Shown one piece after another: positions 33,031-46,700 of a stretch of DNA of 64,000 nt. The stretch spans positions 41,572,933-41,636,932 of the forward strand of contig OX381709.1 in assembly GCA_947462335.1 (NCBI GenBank), read 5' to 3'. The notes under the pieces were generated by a model. It ran no database searches. It saw only the letters and a program-made list of their open reading frames with translations, and was not told where the DNA came from. How positions within the stretch are numbered: position 1 is the first letter of the stretch; every line of letters starts with the position of its first letter. The stretch comes from Harmothoe impar. Taxonomy: Eukaryota; Annelida; Polychaeta; Phyllodocida; Polynoidae. Position numbers and translations under genes: made by a program.

Positions 33031-34726
33031 TTATTGTAAGTCGATGGCTGGAGGTGCAGGACACCCAGAGAACACCCCGTAAGACTCCTTCATTTCTGCC
33101 AGTACATACTCCTCCCCATTAAGGAAGAAGTTGTTGATACATCCATGATAACTGCCCTTGGACACTTCAATGGGAAACACCCACGAGGAATCTGTAACAA
33201 ATAAGAAATGGAATAGTCACATAATGCTTGCACTACCGGATTCACAGTTAATAAACTCTCCTCGAAATTCTATTTCTAATGTCTTTATGTCCTCTTTTGT
33301 GTATACATTATATCCGAACCTCTCCAATAAGCAATTTGGTACCCTTTAATTCTGGAATTGATTTGTTGCGTTTTGGAACCAAACTCTTCAGATACTCCTC
33401 ATACAAAAGCCAATCCCACTTACCCGGATGACCCCCAACATAGATGGGTTGTGAGTAGATGGGCGTGAAGAGAAAGCCTTCAGGGTATGGAAAGAAGGTT
33501 GGTTGGGAATTGTCCAGTAATATCTCTGCACCGTCAAAACGTAGTCCTACTTCTATCGTGTGGACCTCATTATCACATAGAGCATAGGAACCCAGTAGCC
33601 CTCTAGATGTAAAAACGAACGGGTGGCTGGGATCATGTCCATCACTTAAAACACCTCGCACCTGAATAGAGAAAGAATATGTGTTAGATTAGGAGACATT
33701 TATGCATGGTGAAGCAATATGTGTGACTGTATCGTTGGAAAACTTAAAGGCATAGAATTAAAGCTATGTGAATTGTGACAGGATTTGTATATCCCCTACA
33801 CTGACTTTTGTCACTTGTGATGCAATATCAGCAAAAATAAAATTTATCAGCAGGCACTGTGGGCTAACTACATATTTGATATATCACCAATAGTTTCAAA
33901 ATCTATGCCCTATTAAAAAGAACCCACTTTTGGCGAAGCATACAACTACTGGTATTGTAAGAATATATTGTTCTTCGTCCAAAAGTAAATTAATTTATTT
34001 CATGTGGAGAAACAAAGTTACTATGCTTAAGTACTAAAATGGCCGTTCTCCACACCCCCGTGGAGAAACTGATGCTCATTCTCCATGGCCTATTTCTCCA
34101 CGATGATAGCTATGAAACTGATCTCTAAATGTATATTTTGATAAAAATTAATCAAGAATTACATAAAATGAATACAGAGATCCACTGTAATCAGTCTGAA
34201 CTCCTGGTTTCTCCACTTGTGATGCATTGGATCGCATCACACTCGGCTCCGCCTCGTGTGATACGATACAATGCACCACTCGTGAAGAAACCTGTCATTC
34301 AGACAGATGTTCATGGAACTCTGTCTATGTAACTCAGACCCACTTTGATAGTATTATATGAAAATTACTAAATTACTGCTACTAGATGTGATATCGAACA
34401 CTCACCTCTCCCGCAAATATCTCCACCACAAAGAACTTGACTGGAGAGTTAAAGGCAACCAGGAGAGCCCCCTCCCTGGCTGTGCCATGCAGGCTCATGT
34501 TGAACCTTAGGTTAGGCACCACGTTGTGTAAGGGGGTGGAGTTGGGCTTCTCCACCTTAATGTAGGAGTTAGTAGCGTTGAAGAAGATTCCAGGCTGCAC
34601 TGTATCGAAGCAGGGCAGGGTGCCTACTTGAATATCAGGGTTACCCAGGTCAAAGGTGACCGGCTCTGGATCATGGGTGGCCACCTGCACAGATTTGATA
34701 CATCCATGGAACGGCAAGTTGCCCAT
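33031..34726 (-). CDS. Laminin alpha: LG5 domain and C-terminus
   Basis: Last two thirds of exon 34406-34726 (from FDTVQPGIFFNATNSYIKVE), then 33424-33661 and 33031-33191. Motifs: LRFNMSLHGTAREGALLVAF, NEVHTIEVGLRFDGAEILLD, PIYVGGHPDSSW and the disulfide pair in YHGCINNFFLNG and VFSGC. The chain ends PAPPAIDLQ and TAA at 33031-33033. All splice phases agree. Confidence 0.92.
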
Positions 34727-37700
34727 CTGAAAGGTTGGCCGGAGGAAGAAACTTTAAAATCACAGGTTACAAAGTGAACGTCAAGCCTAAACTACTTAAG
34801 CATGAACTATAACATTTTGTCTTTGAGCTGACACCTGTTCTGACACCCTATCTCTAAAATGTCATGCTAAAGAGTCTTGAAATTATCTAAGAGATACTAA
34901 AACTTCTGACATATATTCAGCGCATAAGACCCAGGCTCGGACCCTGAGTCAATCAATAAGTGGTGTAAAGCATGTATGAATATTGTAAATTGTATGATGA
35001 TGCTAAGGCAATAATCATCTTTATTTATATTAGACACTAATCTAATCCATAATAGAGAACTTAATGCATAGATAGATACGCTACTGCCCTTCTTGAGAAA
35101 CAGAAACCGTTTTACACTTACTGGTATATCATGTTCTCCACGGAAAGGCAGACCAACAAAGCTAGCTGGTACTCCACCAATATAAAGCAATGTGTTGATG
35201 GTCAATGTAGACAACGAGTTAGAGTTTATTCCGTTGTTCATGTAGTCCCGTGTCTTCGTTACCACCAAGGCTATGAAGTCGTTTATCCTGAGCACAGTAA
35301 CCTAGATAAGATTGAAAAACAATTATACAGGGAAGTAGCATTACTCTTATCTGAATATATTATCAAGTTGAATCTTTGTCTTTCGTGGCCTAAGGTATGC
35401 AACTGCGGTATTTTTCTCATACAGTATATATACAAAATTACTCTAGCCTGTCCAGATAAAACACCAAATGCGAATAACTTCTTGGAACACTTGACATGGG
35501 ATCAAATATTTGAGCTTGTTACACCTTCCAATTCATGCATGTGATAGATGAAATTAATGATAAGATAAAAGAGCACATGCTAATGCAAATCCTACCTCTA
35601 CCCACTCCCCGGTGTTGTATGTGTATCTGGACTTGATCCTCTTCGTGCCTGAAGGGTTGGCGTTGGCCACCTTAGAGTTAGAATCCATATTGAAGACGAG
35701 GTATCCATCCTCCAGGAACAATGAGAAGTAGTAGGTAGGGTTGGAGTTGGTCGTCCCTGCAGCATACACCAGGATCCCATTGGGCTGTACAGCTCTGAAC
35801 TCTATTGTGATGGTAAAACTATCGACAGAAAATAGAAATATACCACAATGAATGGGTGAATGACATGGCACAATAGGCTTTGGGTCAATGTGTTTTTCGG
35901 TGATATAAATAAACAATGTTTGTTTGTTTGTTTGTAATTCTTTATTTATACTGTCCGATTCATAGGCTTATAGCCTGTATTATTGTAAAGAACAGTGTAT
36001 ACTAATGGCAACCACTGGACAAACTCATCTCTTATGGATGAGTGTGCTCAGTGGATCCATTTATACCATGATGTAATTGGTATATATAATATGCCATGAT
36101 GTTAATCAGCATATGGGTGAAATATGACTATGTTAGTATATTAAATCAAAAACATTTTTATATGTAATTTGTTAGGTTAATGAGATGGTAAAGATGATGA
36201 TAAAGATGATGTGTGTGCAAGGGCCTTTTCTTCATAAAAATCGAAGGCAAATAAGTGATAATTGGCTTGACTCTTAGTATATATTATACCATTATTACTA
36301 CCTTATGAGATCATGTATTTATACATAATCTCACAGATAGGTTGGGTCGAGACCCCCTATCCCCCCTCCCCCATCTAAATATCTGGGAGTAGATCAATAA
36401 GATCTTCATATTTCCCATTTAACCATGAGATGAATTTGACCTCATTGTCAATCTCCCTGGTTTCAACTAGCTGTTTATTCCACTCTATGGATAATCTATA
36501 GCTTAATTTCTTTCTACTAATGGGATTTTTGGGTATGACTACAGTCATTAGAGTACCGTCATGCATTCTTGTTCTAATGTCCCTTGTATCTATATTTGCC
36601 TCTTTCTGAGCAGCTTTGAAACTAGCCATTTCAAGATGTTTACTTCTTCTCTCCTTGAGTGTATTTACCCTGATAACTTTTCTTAACTTTTCTGTGTTTA
36701 CAGTTTCCTTATTTCTAAGGGCTGTCTTCACTCCACCATTAATTTGAGTTTGGAGCTTACTCAAATGAGTATCAGTACATATCATGTAAAGTATGTCTCC
36801 ATAGTCCAGAGCAGGCATAATCATCCGTTTCAACACACTTATAGCAGCATGGCTAGGCATTTTTAGCCTTATTCTTCTAAATAAATATAATCTGAAATCC
36901 AAGTTCCTACCCACCACATCAACATGCTTCTTAAAAGCTAACTGAGAATCCAGTGTCATGCCTAGATAACAATATGTTGGGGTATAGAGGATAGGATCCT
37001 GCCCCAGAGCCAGCCTTGGCCTGACCAGTCTGTTGAGAAGTGCCTGTGTGTAAAATGTCATAGCTTTTGTCTTTTTAGTATTTAAGGATAATTTATTGCT
37101 TAAGCACCACTGGGATGATACAGCTACCACTAAGTTACTAACACATGGAAGAAAATACAATGCAAATATGATTGCTTTCATTTTTTGTTCTGCAAGCCAC
37201 ATTGTTTGAATGATTAGATTAATTCTTCTATATCCAATAGTGAAACCCTGAGAGATGGCAAAGCAATTCAAAAGACTTTCTCTTCAGATGAGACCATTCC
37301 TACAATTACCTACCTGTTGATGAACAACCCTTGACTGGAGCTGGTGTTGAATGCTATGTAGCTCTCAGATTCATGTCCAAACCTCATGCCCTGAGTGCTA
37401 AAGGACAGTTCGTAGGGTGCAGCACAGGTTGGGTGAGGGGTGGTCGGGGGTGCGGGTGTGGTAGAGTAGGGTAGAGGGGGGTCTGTGATAGGGGCAAGGG
37501 GCAGTCCTGACAACCAGGAGGACTTCTGCACACGTATGTCCAGTTGAGTTGATGAATATAGATCAATTAATCTGTAATAGAAATAAAAAAATTGTGATTT
37601 TTTCTAATAAAGGATTTAAAATCAAGACTGTTTAGACTGTATTATTGGAATAAAGGGACATCAGAAACAAGAAATCATAATGTACTTTTACATGTTTCAG

Positions 37701-40700
37701 AAGTTGAACAAAGAAATCATACGGCACGAAATAATAGGGACATATTGTGTGTATTGATAAATGAATGGTAGGCCTACTCACTGTGTATTTATCTGAAGGT
37801 TGCGGAGGCCACCAATGAGCGCAGTGCGGACAGGGAACTGATCAGGTAGTACTATCTTTGAGGGTACACCACCCAGGTAGATCGGACCCCCCATGATGGG
37901 CATGTTGGGGGTCATCTGAACTGCTCCATGGTGCACCTCACCATTCACCGTTAAGCGAGGACTGAAACCATGAACACATGATGTGAATTAATATTCCAGA
38001 CAGTTTCTAGTGCACGTTCACAGATTATGGCATTGAATTTTAATTGATCTATAGCTATAGTAGGGGTTTCGTAAATGTTTCTGGGGAACGTTCACAAATT
38101 ATTGCACTGCTTTGTAATAAGCCTATTTCTTTTCAAATTCATATTATTTTGGCGAATTTTCACAAAATCAGTCAGGATCTTCACATTTGTTTACAAATGG
38201 TCACGCTGCTGACGTGCTACTTGTTTTTAGAATAGGTCACTGCAGTTTTTCTTGAGTTCATTCACAAACACATGAAAACATATATGGAGAGAGAAAAACT
38301 GACTTACTTGTTCTGATAGGAGAAGTCTACCAGCATTTCATGCTCACGGCCGTCACTAAGGGACATTCCCCGTGTCCGGAGCACAGTCTGTATACCAGAG
38401 CCTTGGTTAAATAGGACGACAACATCCCCGTTAAACACGGCAATGTAGAAGTATGGGGCCTGAAACAATAAGGGTAATGCATATATACAGGTACAGTAAA
38501 TATGATAGTATAACAATCTAGAATTATGGGCTTGAAACAATGATAAAAATACAGGGTATTGTCAAACGCAGCTATGTACAACAAATAAAGATGGGAATTT
38601 ATTTTAAACCCAAATTGAGATAAAAAGGGAGGAGAAGGGCTGAAGCTGCTGCATGGTAACGTAGATGATGCCATAATCTCCAAATCGATGCCGGCTAAGA
38701 GCCACTGTTGTTGAATGTGTTCTTCTCACAACTGCCAATGAAATCCAGATGATTGGCGAAGAGACTGTTTATTAGGTGGTATCTTATTATTGTCAATTCG
38801 CAATTCAAGTTAAAAACATCAAAATAGCCTATTACTTTACTGAAGTCAATTTCAATGGGACTGGTGAAATTAACGCAACAAAAAAGCTTCCTCATCAGCA
38901 CAACCAAATCTAACAATTGCTGTTTTTTTGCCACTGAGCTGATGCGGGACACTTTGTTCACGTTAATCAAGCTCGATTAAAAGAAGGCAATAACGATTTA
39001 GCATTTATTCATCAGACCCACAGATTTACCAATGGTATCATGAGAATCAAAAGCCACAAATGATTTCTCAAGAGCATATATGTAGTCAAATAGGTTATTA
39101 CTGGACATCGATTCTCTGTCTCTTTGTAGCTCTATAGTGATCGATGCCCAGTTTTATACTTCAGACCAGTGGCTCATTTTGGCTGTTTTTCGCCTCACAG
39201 ATTGCTCCTAGCGCAAAATCCTGACTAGGTGTCAATATATTCTCTATGCCAATGTGTAATATGAGGGTAGAAAACAGTGGAACCTCAGTTAGAAAAAATC
39301 CTACAGAACAGTTTTTGAGAAAATTAGGGTTTTGTTGCCCTTTTTTGCTGTTTTTAGTACATTTCCTACATAACCCGTGAACGCCAGCATTTCTCAATTT
39401 TCAGGTATTTAGAATTAGAATTTGACATTTTTTTATTCGCAGTAGGATTCCTGAATACCGAGCCATTCTAGAAAAGCTATTCTTTGGAAAAAATACTTAG
39501 TATTTCTTGATGATTTTCGTTGCACAAATTTAGGTTGTAATATAAAAACTGCATTGTCATCCAATCAAAGTGTTTATGCACTGTTGAGGGTCACCCCCTC
39601 ACACCCTCTTCACTGTGCATTGAAGGAGAACAGGCAGGGGAGGTACACATGTCTGTATATAGCTGTTGACCTGGGTGCTGGGTGCATTTTTAATTTATGG
39701 GGTGCCAACTGTTCATGAAAGAAAATTCAAATAGATTTTTTTTTTTTTAGTATCAGATTAATGCAACTACAAGTCGTGACAGCACTTAAAGCATTCTATT
39801 TGCATTAATATGAATGGTGGCCACCTTATGGGGTGCCAAATATTCATGAAAGAAAAATTGATAAGAATTTGTTTTTTATTAGCATTAAATTGATGCAACT
39901 ACAATTCGAGATTGCATTTCAAGCATCGGGGCATTCAATGAATGGTAGTCATCTTAAATATATGGGGTGCCAACTGTTCATAAATAAAAAAAAGAATAGA
40001 ATTAGTTTTTTTATTAGTATCAGATTAATGCAACTACAATTTGTGATTGCACTTAAAGCATTGTGGCATGCAATGACTGGTAGTCACCTTGAATGTATGG
40101 GGTGCCAACTGTTCATGAAAGAAAAAAAAGAAAGTTTTTTTTTTAAGAATCAAATTAATGCAACAGCAACTCAAGATTGCATTTAAGCATTATGGCATTC
40201 AATGATTGGTGGCCATCTTGAACCTATGGGGTGCCAACTCTTCATGAAAAAAACAACTAAATTGGATGTTTTTAACAGTTTAAAATTAATGCAACTACAT
40301 TTCAAGATTGCATTTAAAGCATTGTGGCATTCAATGAATGGTGGCCATCCTAAACCTATGGGGTGCCAACTGTGTTTGAAAAAGGTATCAAATAGAAATG
40401 TTATTATATAGATATCAAATTAATGCAACTACAATTCTTCATTGCACTGAAAGCATTGTGGCATTTAGTAAATGGTAGCCATCTTGAATGGGTTGAATGA
40501 AGGAAAAATCAAATAGGATTTGTTTTTTTGATAGTATCAAATTAATGCAACTACAAGTCAAGATTGCATTTCAAGCATTGGGACATTCAATAAGTGATAG
40601 CCATCTTGAATCTATGGGATGCCAACTGTTCATGAAAGAAAAATAGAATAGATTTTTTTTTATTAGTATCAAACTACTGCAACTGCAATTCGAGATTACA

Positions 40701-43700
40701 TTGAAAGCATGGTGGCATTCAATCAATGGTTGCAATCTTGAATTTCGAAATGAACATACACACAGACATATAGGCATGAACATAGTGTTCTCCTTCATAT
40801 AGATATTCATGGATTTCTACTTCTAATAAATATAGCTTTCTGTTACATGGATGTCGATGTCCAGTTTTAGATATATATCCATATAGTGCATTGGAGTGCT
40901 ATAATGTTGGACTGCTGTATATTTAAGAAAACGCTGACACTTTACTATCAATTGATAGAAGATTACAAGCTGGTCGTTGGCACTGTAGTTGGTAAACCAT
41001 GAATATAGATAAAAAGGAACCTTAGCGGGTAGCCAAAATTTCTAAGCGTCTCCGTCAGTTTGTTCATTTTTGCATTAGTCGTACAGGTGAACCAGAATAG
41101 GAAAGGAAAACAGCCAGAAGAACTATTGATGTAAAACTGTGTGGACCAATTTTTGAAATTTTTAAATTTTTGACCAATTCTTGACCAATTCTTAAAAACA
41201 AATAAAGGCTTTTCTAGTGTCTACTTACTGTGCCCTCAGGTCGTTGTGCGTACATGATGACACCGCTAGGTTGGTACGTCTGAAACTGGAGTTGCACCAC
41301 ACTGATGGCCTTCCTGCCATTAGACAGTCGTGCATAGGACGCAGGCTCCGAGAAGGACAGCCCTTTTACTGTCTGAAAGAGAGCATACAAACCTCAATAT
41401 CGTGCATTTCCCCTACACTAAACCATTTAGTAATGGCGTACCTCACAATAGAGGAGCCTTAATGGTCATATACAATAGGATGGAAGAATTTTCTCTCACT
41501 AAATACCAGGCCTCATTTTTTGGACTGATTATTCGCCTACAGGACCGAGATACAATTCACTAGCTAAGCACAGGTTGGGAACAATATATTGAATGCGGCA
41601 GACCATTTAATGAGCAACGACAACAAAACGTAGTTGACACAATGTTGGGTTTTTATATTCACTATTTAATGACAACGATATAGGAATTGTGTGATTATAA
41701 TATTTGAGTTACTTGAACCACCGAATGCTTAAACGGTGTGTCATTCAGCCTAACTCCATTCTTCCAGTTCAATACACTTTCATACATTTGTCTTAATAGT
41801 CAAAAAAGAATAAAGGTGTATTTCAGACTACTCTACCCTACATTACAGTTATGATTTTAGCATATTTAGTGCTATAATTAAGTTGATGGCCTACAAGTTA
41901 AAACTGTGGTCGCAAGTTGGCACGGCAGTTCATGAGTCAACTTCTGGACACTTTTGAGGCCCAAGTTAAAAAAAATTCAACCTACGTACCCTAAACTTCT
42001 TATACCAAGTAACCCGAAACTTTGGCCTTTCCATCGTTTTGAGAGTGTAACTAAACTTATTAAAGCCAAAAGAAAAAGGTTTGTTTCAGGTCACCCGACC
42101 AACCCCATCAAATAGGGCCGACCCTACGTGTTTTTTTTTATGCAATTCTGAAGAAATTTTGGGGTCTTCAGAGAGGCTGGGTAGTACTTTCATGTTTAAA
42201 AATAGAATTTTTAAAAAATCAGACCTACCGACCTACATTTTCTTGCCATGTTACCTAAATCAACCCCTTTTTTGGCCTTACCTGTACGTAGCAGTGCTTG
42301 GTGGACGTACTGCCGGATGACTCAGCCATGGCTGGGATATTCACGTTCTGCAGATTGGGGTCCCCAGGCAGGACAAACTTGACGTCCATAATACAAGCCG
42401 CAAAGAAGTCAACTGCTGGTCCAGAACTACATGGGAAAGGAGATATATTGTAATATTTGAAAAGGAAATTACCTCTTACGGTGTTGGTTCATCATTATCA
42501 ATTGACTAGCAATATATATATATATATTTTTTAAAATCATCAATCAACAATTCTCCGAAATTAAGAAATGTATTTTCAGCCTCACCAATCATATATTTAC
42601 ACAAACACTGGAATATCAACTTTTGATTAAAAACCTTATATGACATTATTATTGTGTATAATACAATATGTGTCGTGACATTTGACGTTTATTAAAAGCT
42701 CATGGGATAAAATTAAGGAGTTAAATGGTACAATTTTGCATACACCATGTAACAACAGTTATGCAATTCTATCTATAGTCTAGGTTTGAAAGTATGTCTA
42801 TGGTCCAGGTTTTAACTGCACAGAGAGAAGAAACAGCGTCGAAAGGGAGTTCAGGTTGCTTCCAGAATGACTCCCCTGTTTATGCAGTCCAGGTCGCCCA
42901 AGGGAGCATAGGTGACTCCCTGGCTGACCTAAGGGAGTCACCTGGGGAGTCATATGACTAAGAGCTATATGACTCCCCCAGGTGACTCCCTTAGGTCAGC
43001 CAGAGAGTCATCTAGGCTCCCTTAGGCGACCTGGACTCCGCTACAGAGGGTGTCATTCTGGAGGCAACCCGGACTACCTTTTGGCGCTGTTTCTTTTCTC
43101 GGTGTGGAATTTGAGAACTCCAAATAACCATGATATAAGTTGTTGAAACAGGCTAATATTTGATAGTTCAACTAATAGGAAATCGTTCGACAGTATAGCA
43201 GAATACTACAGCATCGTACAAATAAAAGGGGTATGTCTATGCCTATCATTTCATTAAAAGGTTTCGGTAATTCTATAATGAAGGTAAGTGGGAGCTTTTA
43301 GGACCTGAAGACAAAGCAATGAGAGTGCTATTTCTATTTCTATTCGGCAGAATATGAACGAGGGGATGCATAGATTGCATCTTTGACCAGAGCTCTTGTC
43401 TTTGGATTGCCCATAAAATTAGATACATCTGGGCACTTACCTCAAATCAGAGCTTTTTGTAGTATAACAATTAGAATGTGTCATTTCCGGCATATATGAA
43501 TATTCAAGTGTTTTTGGCATATAATTATTTATAAGAAATTCCATGGGATGATCCAAGATAATTTACTTATGGAAACAAATTAAAGATAACCCTTATATAG
43601 ACGACATTGTCTTATCAGGTCGTCACTGTTATGCTTAAGGTAAAGGAAAAGAACCTTTACCGATTGGATATAACCATGGGTAAAGCCGTACCTTTGAGTT

Positions 43701-46700
43701 ATTGGGTTCTGACTGCCAAATGTAATAACTCCGTCCCCTAATCTGTCTAAGGAGCGACTGTGTGTCCTGGACCTTACGTCAATAAGGGGACTGACGGTCT
43801 TATCGACGTACTCCACCACCAGCATGACGTAGGTGGAGTTGTACATGGCTGACAACTGGTACCACTGTCCGTCACCATACGTCCTGGCTGAAATCAGGTT
43901 CTCCTCCCAGCCCAGACCGCCCATCACAAGCATCACCTACAGCAGACGACAACGGACACTCTTTATTACAGTAAGTTGAAAAACGGATGTGTCTACCTCA
44001 AATATGCGCTGGGCAGATATGACTATATTATATGTGATTGATATAAAGACATTCCGAGGAATGACTATAGATCTAGACGTTTTTAGCATTGGTTAATGGG
44101 CCCATCTGTGTATTATCTGTGCAAGTTGGGAAATTGGACAAGTGCAAATACGGGTTTTGGTCGTATTGACCAGGGCTGCCAGCGGCAGCCAAGATGGTCT
44201 CTGCCCACAAACTCAATTATGCTTTATACATTGCAAAGACCTCAAAACGTTAACACATATTCAGCTGTGATTATTCTTTGAAATGACAATTTAAAGTATA
44301 ATTGTTATGGTTTTTCCTCAGGTTCGCTTCTCTGGGCATATCGAAATCTCCGCGCTTGGCAGCCCAACACAAAACTATGGTAAATCCCATATGGCAGCCT
44401 ACCTGAGACCCATATGAGAACCGTTTAGTTATGCTGACTGGGATATATGGCAAGGGCTTATGAATGGATTAGCACAATCAGATATTCAATATCAATAATA
44501 TCTTATTTGCTAAGGTTACTAGACTAAAACTGTGCATCTGAAGTACCCATAATAGCATACAAACACGTAGAAAAAATACATGTAATAGGCCATAACAACA
44601 GTTTCTTGTTTCCTGCTTACCTTTCCTGCCACCATGTAGAGCCCATAGTGGTTGGACACCAGTTCCCGATCAACCATTACCATCACCCCCGATTGGTCGT
44701 ACGTCCTGAACTTAAACTGCATGTGTGACATGGCACCCATAGAAACGTTAACTGCAGACATCTGGTAGTATCCGAAACCGCTGAGAGCAAAGGCTCCAGG
44801 GAGGGTCTGGGGGAGGGGAGGGGAGGGCGGCTTGGCACAGCACTGGGCCTCTGAGTGCTGCTTCAATGCAGTCTTCCACAGGGACACCTTGTTGTTGTCT
44901 ATAAACATGTTGGTGACGCAGCCTTCAAAAACTCCATCATCAGCTGTCACTTTGGTGGTCTGCAAATAGTAAGGTATTAATGGCCTAAGTTTTAAAATTA
45001 GTGGTTTCATGTGTAGTGTTTTAATGATAGGGCATAATTGCGACATGGTTCCTAAGAAACGAATCCCTTATCAGCCTGAACAAAGTACATTGTATAGGCT
45101 TATGCTGGAGTGTTGGCTTATATGTCTGTGTTGCCTGAGAGGGTTCCCAATTTCCATATACTACTTCACTCCTCGGGAGCTTGCGAAGCACACGCGCGTG
45201 ACAAATAAACGACATAGGCCTTTAACTGGATTGGGATTATGACTGATATTAGTCATGTGATCCTTCCCTTGATAACGTATTCTATAACTTTTTGAATATT
45301 CTGATTGCAACAGCTCCAGACCATAACGCCTGCTTGTTTCCTTCGTGACCATTCAATGCATGAATGCAGCCCTGGTGCGCAACTCGCCAGTGCTGCTTTC
45401 GAACACCACGGATTAAAGCATTAATTTGGTGGCCCTGAAAGGATTGATCAAAGATATCGCATCCTATGTGTCTTGTTAGAAGTAGTTGTGGGTATACTAA
45501 CGATGTAGTTGGGTGGCAGGCCCCCTACGTAGACTGGTGTATTGAGGGAGACGCGGTCAGCCCTGGTCCGGCCCCGCTGGTGGGAGCTAGTGTGCGCACC
45601 GTCTTGCAATCTAGTCACCGTCAGGTGACCGTCTATACCATATCTGTAATCAGCGCATTATTATCAATAAGTAAAGGGAAAGTGAAGAAGACATTATTGA
45701 AATGATGAGCCGTGTACTTATAAGTATATTAAGTAGACCAATATCTCGATGAATACATATGATGATATCATGCCACACCGCATGAACTATGCAAATTTCA
45801 ATAAACTACAATTGGACCCACATTTCTAGTTTTGCCATTACATGCAGTAAAGCTACGTCATGTACAATTGAAACCCCCTTTCTGGTTATATTTCCATTCT
45901 ATGCAATAACAGTAGCTCATAGCTCTGATTTTACCAATAATCCAGTAGAACATCATCAATTGAGCCAATTTTTCAGTTTTACCACTATATTTGTTTCAGC
46001 AATAAATACTACATTTAAGAAGCTCATTGTTTTCCTTGTCTTCATTTACCTGGTGGCAACAACCCTGAACCAACAGCCCCCGCAGATACCAGCCAGGCTT
46101 TGTACACTGATGGGTCCGTCTCCATTGTCAAACGTGAAGGTGAGCTGCCCCCCTATTATCGACAACTTGAGCAGCTCGCCCGTCTGGTTGTTCTCCGCGA
46201 AGAGCAACACACCCTGTGCTCGCAACGTTACCTAGTCAGATAAAAAAGGAACCATATTTGATAGATTGCAGACGTGTGTCATGTATGGGAAATATTTCCG
46301 CCTATACATGTAATTGCTCGTGTAATGTCACCTTTATTATGTTTAGTAGGTATTGGCTACAATGAGGACAATTAGCTGCATTGTTAAAAGGCTAAAGTTG
46401 AAATCGGATTGCTTGAGTAAATTTGTTTGCAGTCAAATGCATTTCGTTTTAGTTATAGACTCGTTGGAAGTCATAAGGGAAGTGTCTTTTCAGATCGTTA
46501 AACCCAAGATATAACATAGGGCTAGGTATAAAGAAACCAAAAACGATGTTATAGAAAATGTATAAAACCTCTATGGCATATTAATATCATTCAAAAGGAA
46601 ATCTATAATAAGTCTTGTTCTACCAGGTTGAAAGATTGAACGTGTGATTTACATCACAAATGACTCAGGGTCAGGGTGATTAAGTGATTGAATTTATCAA

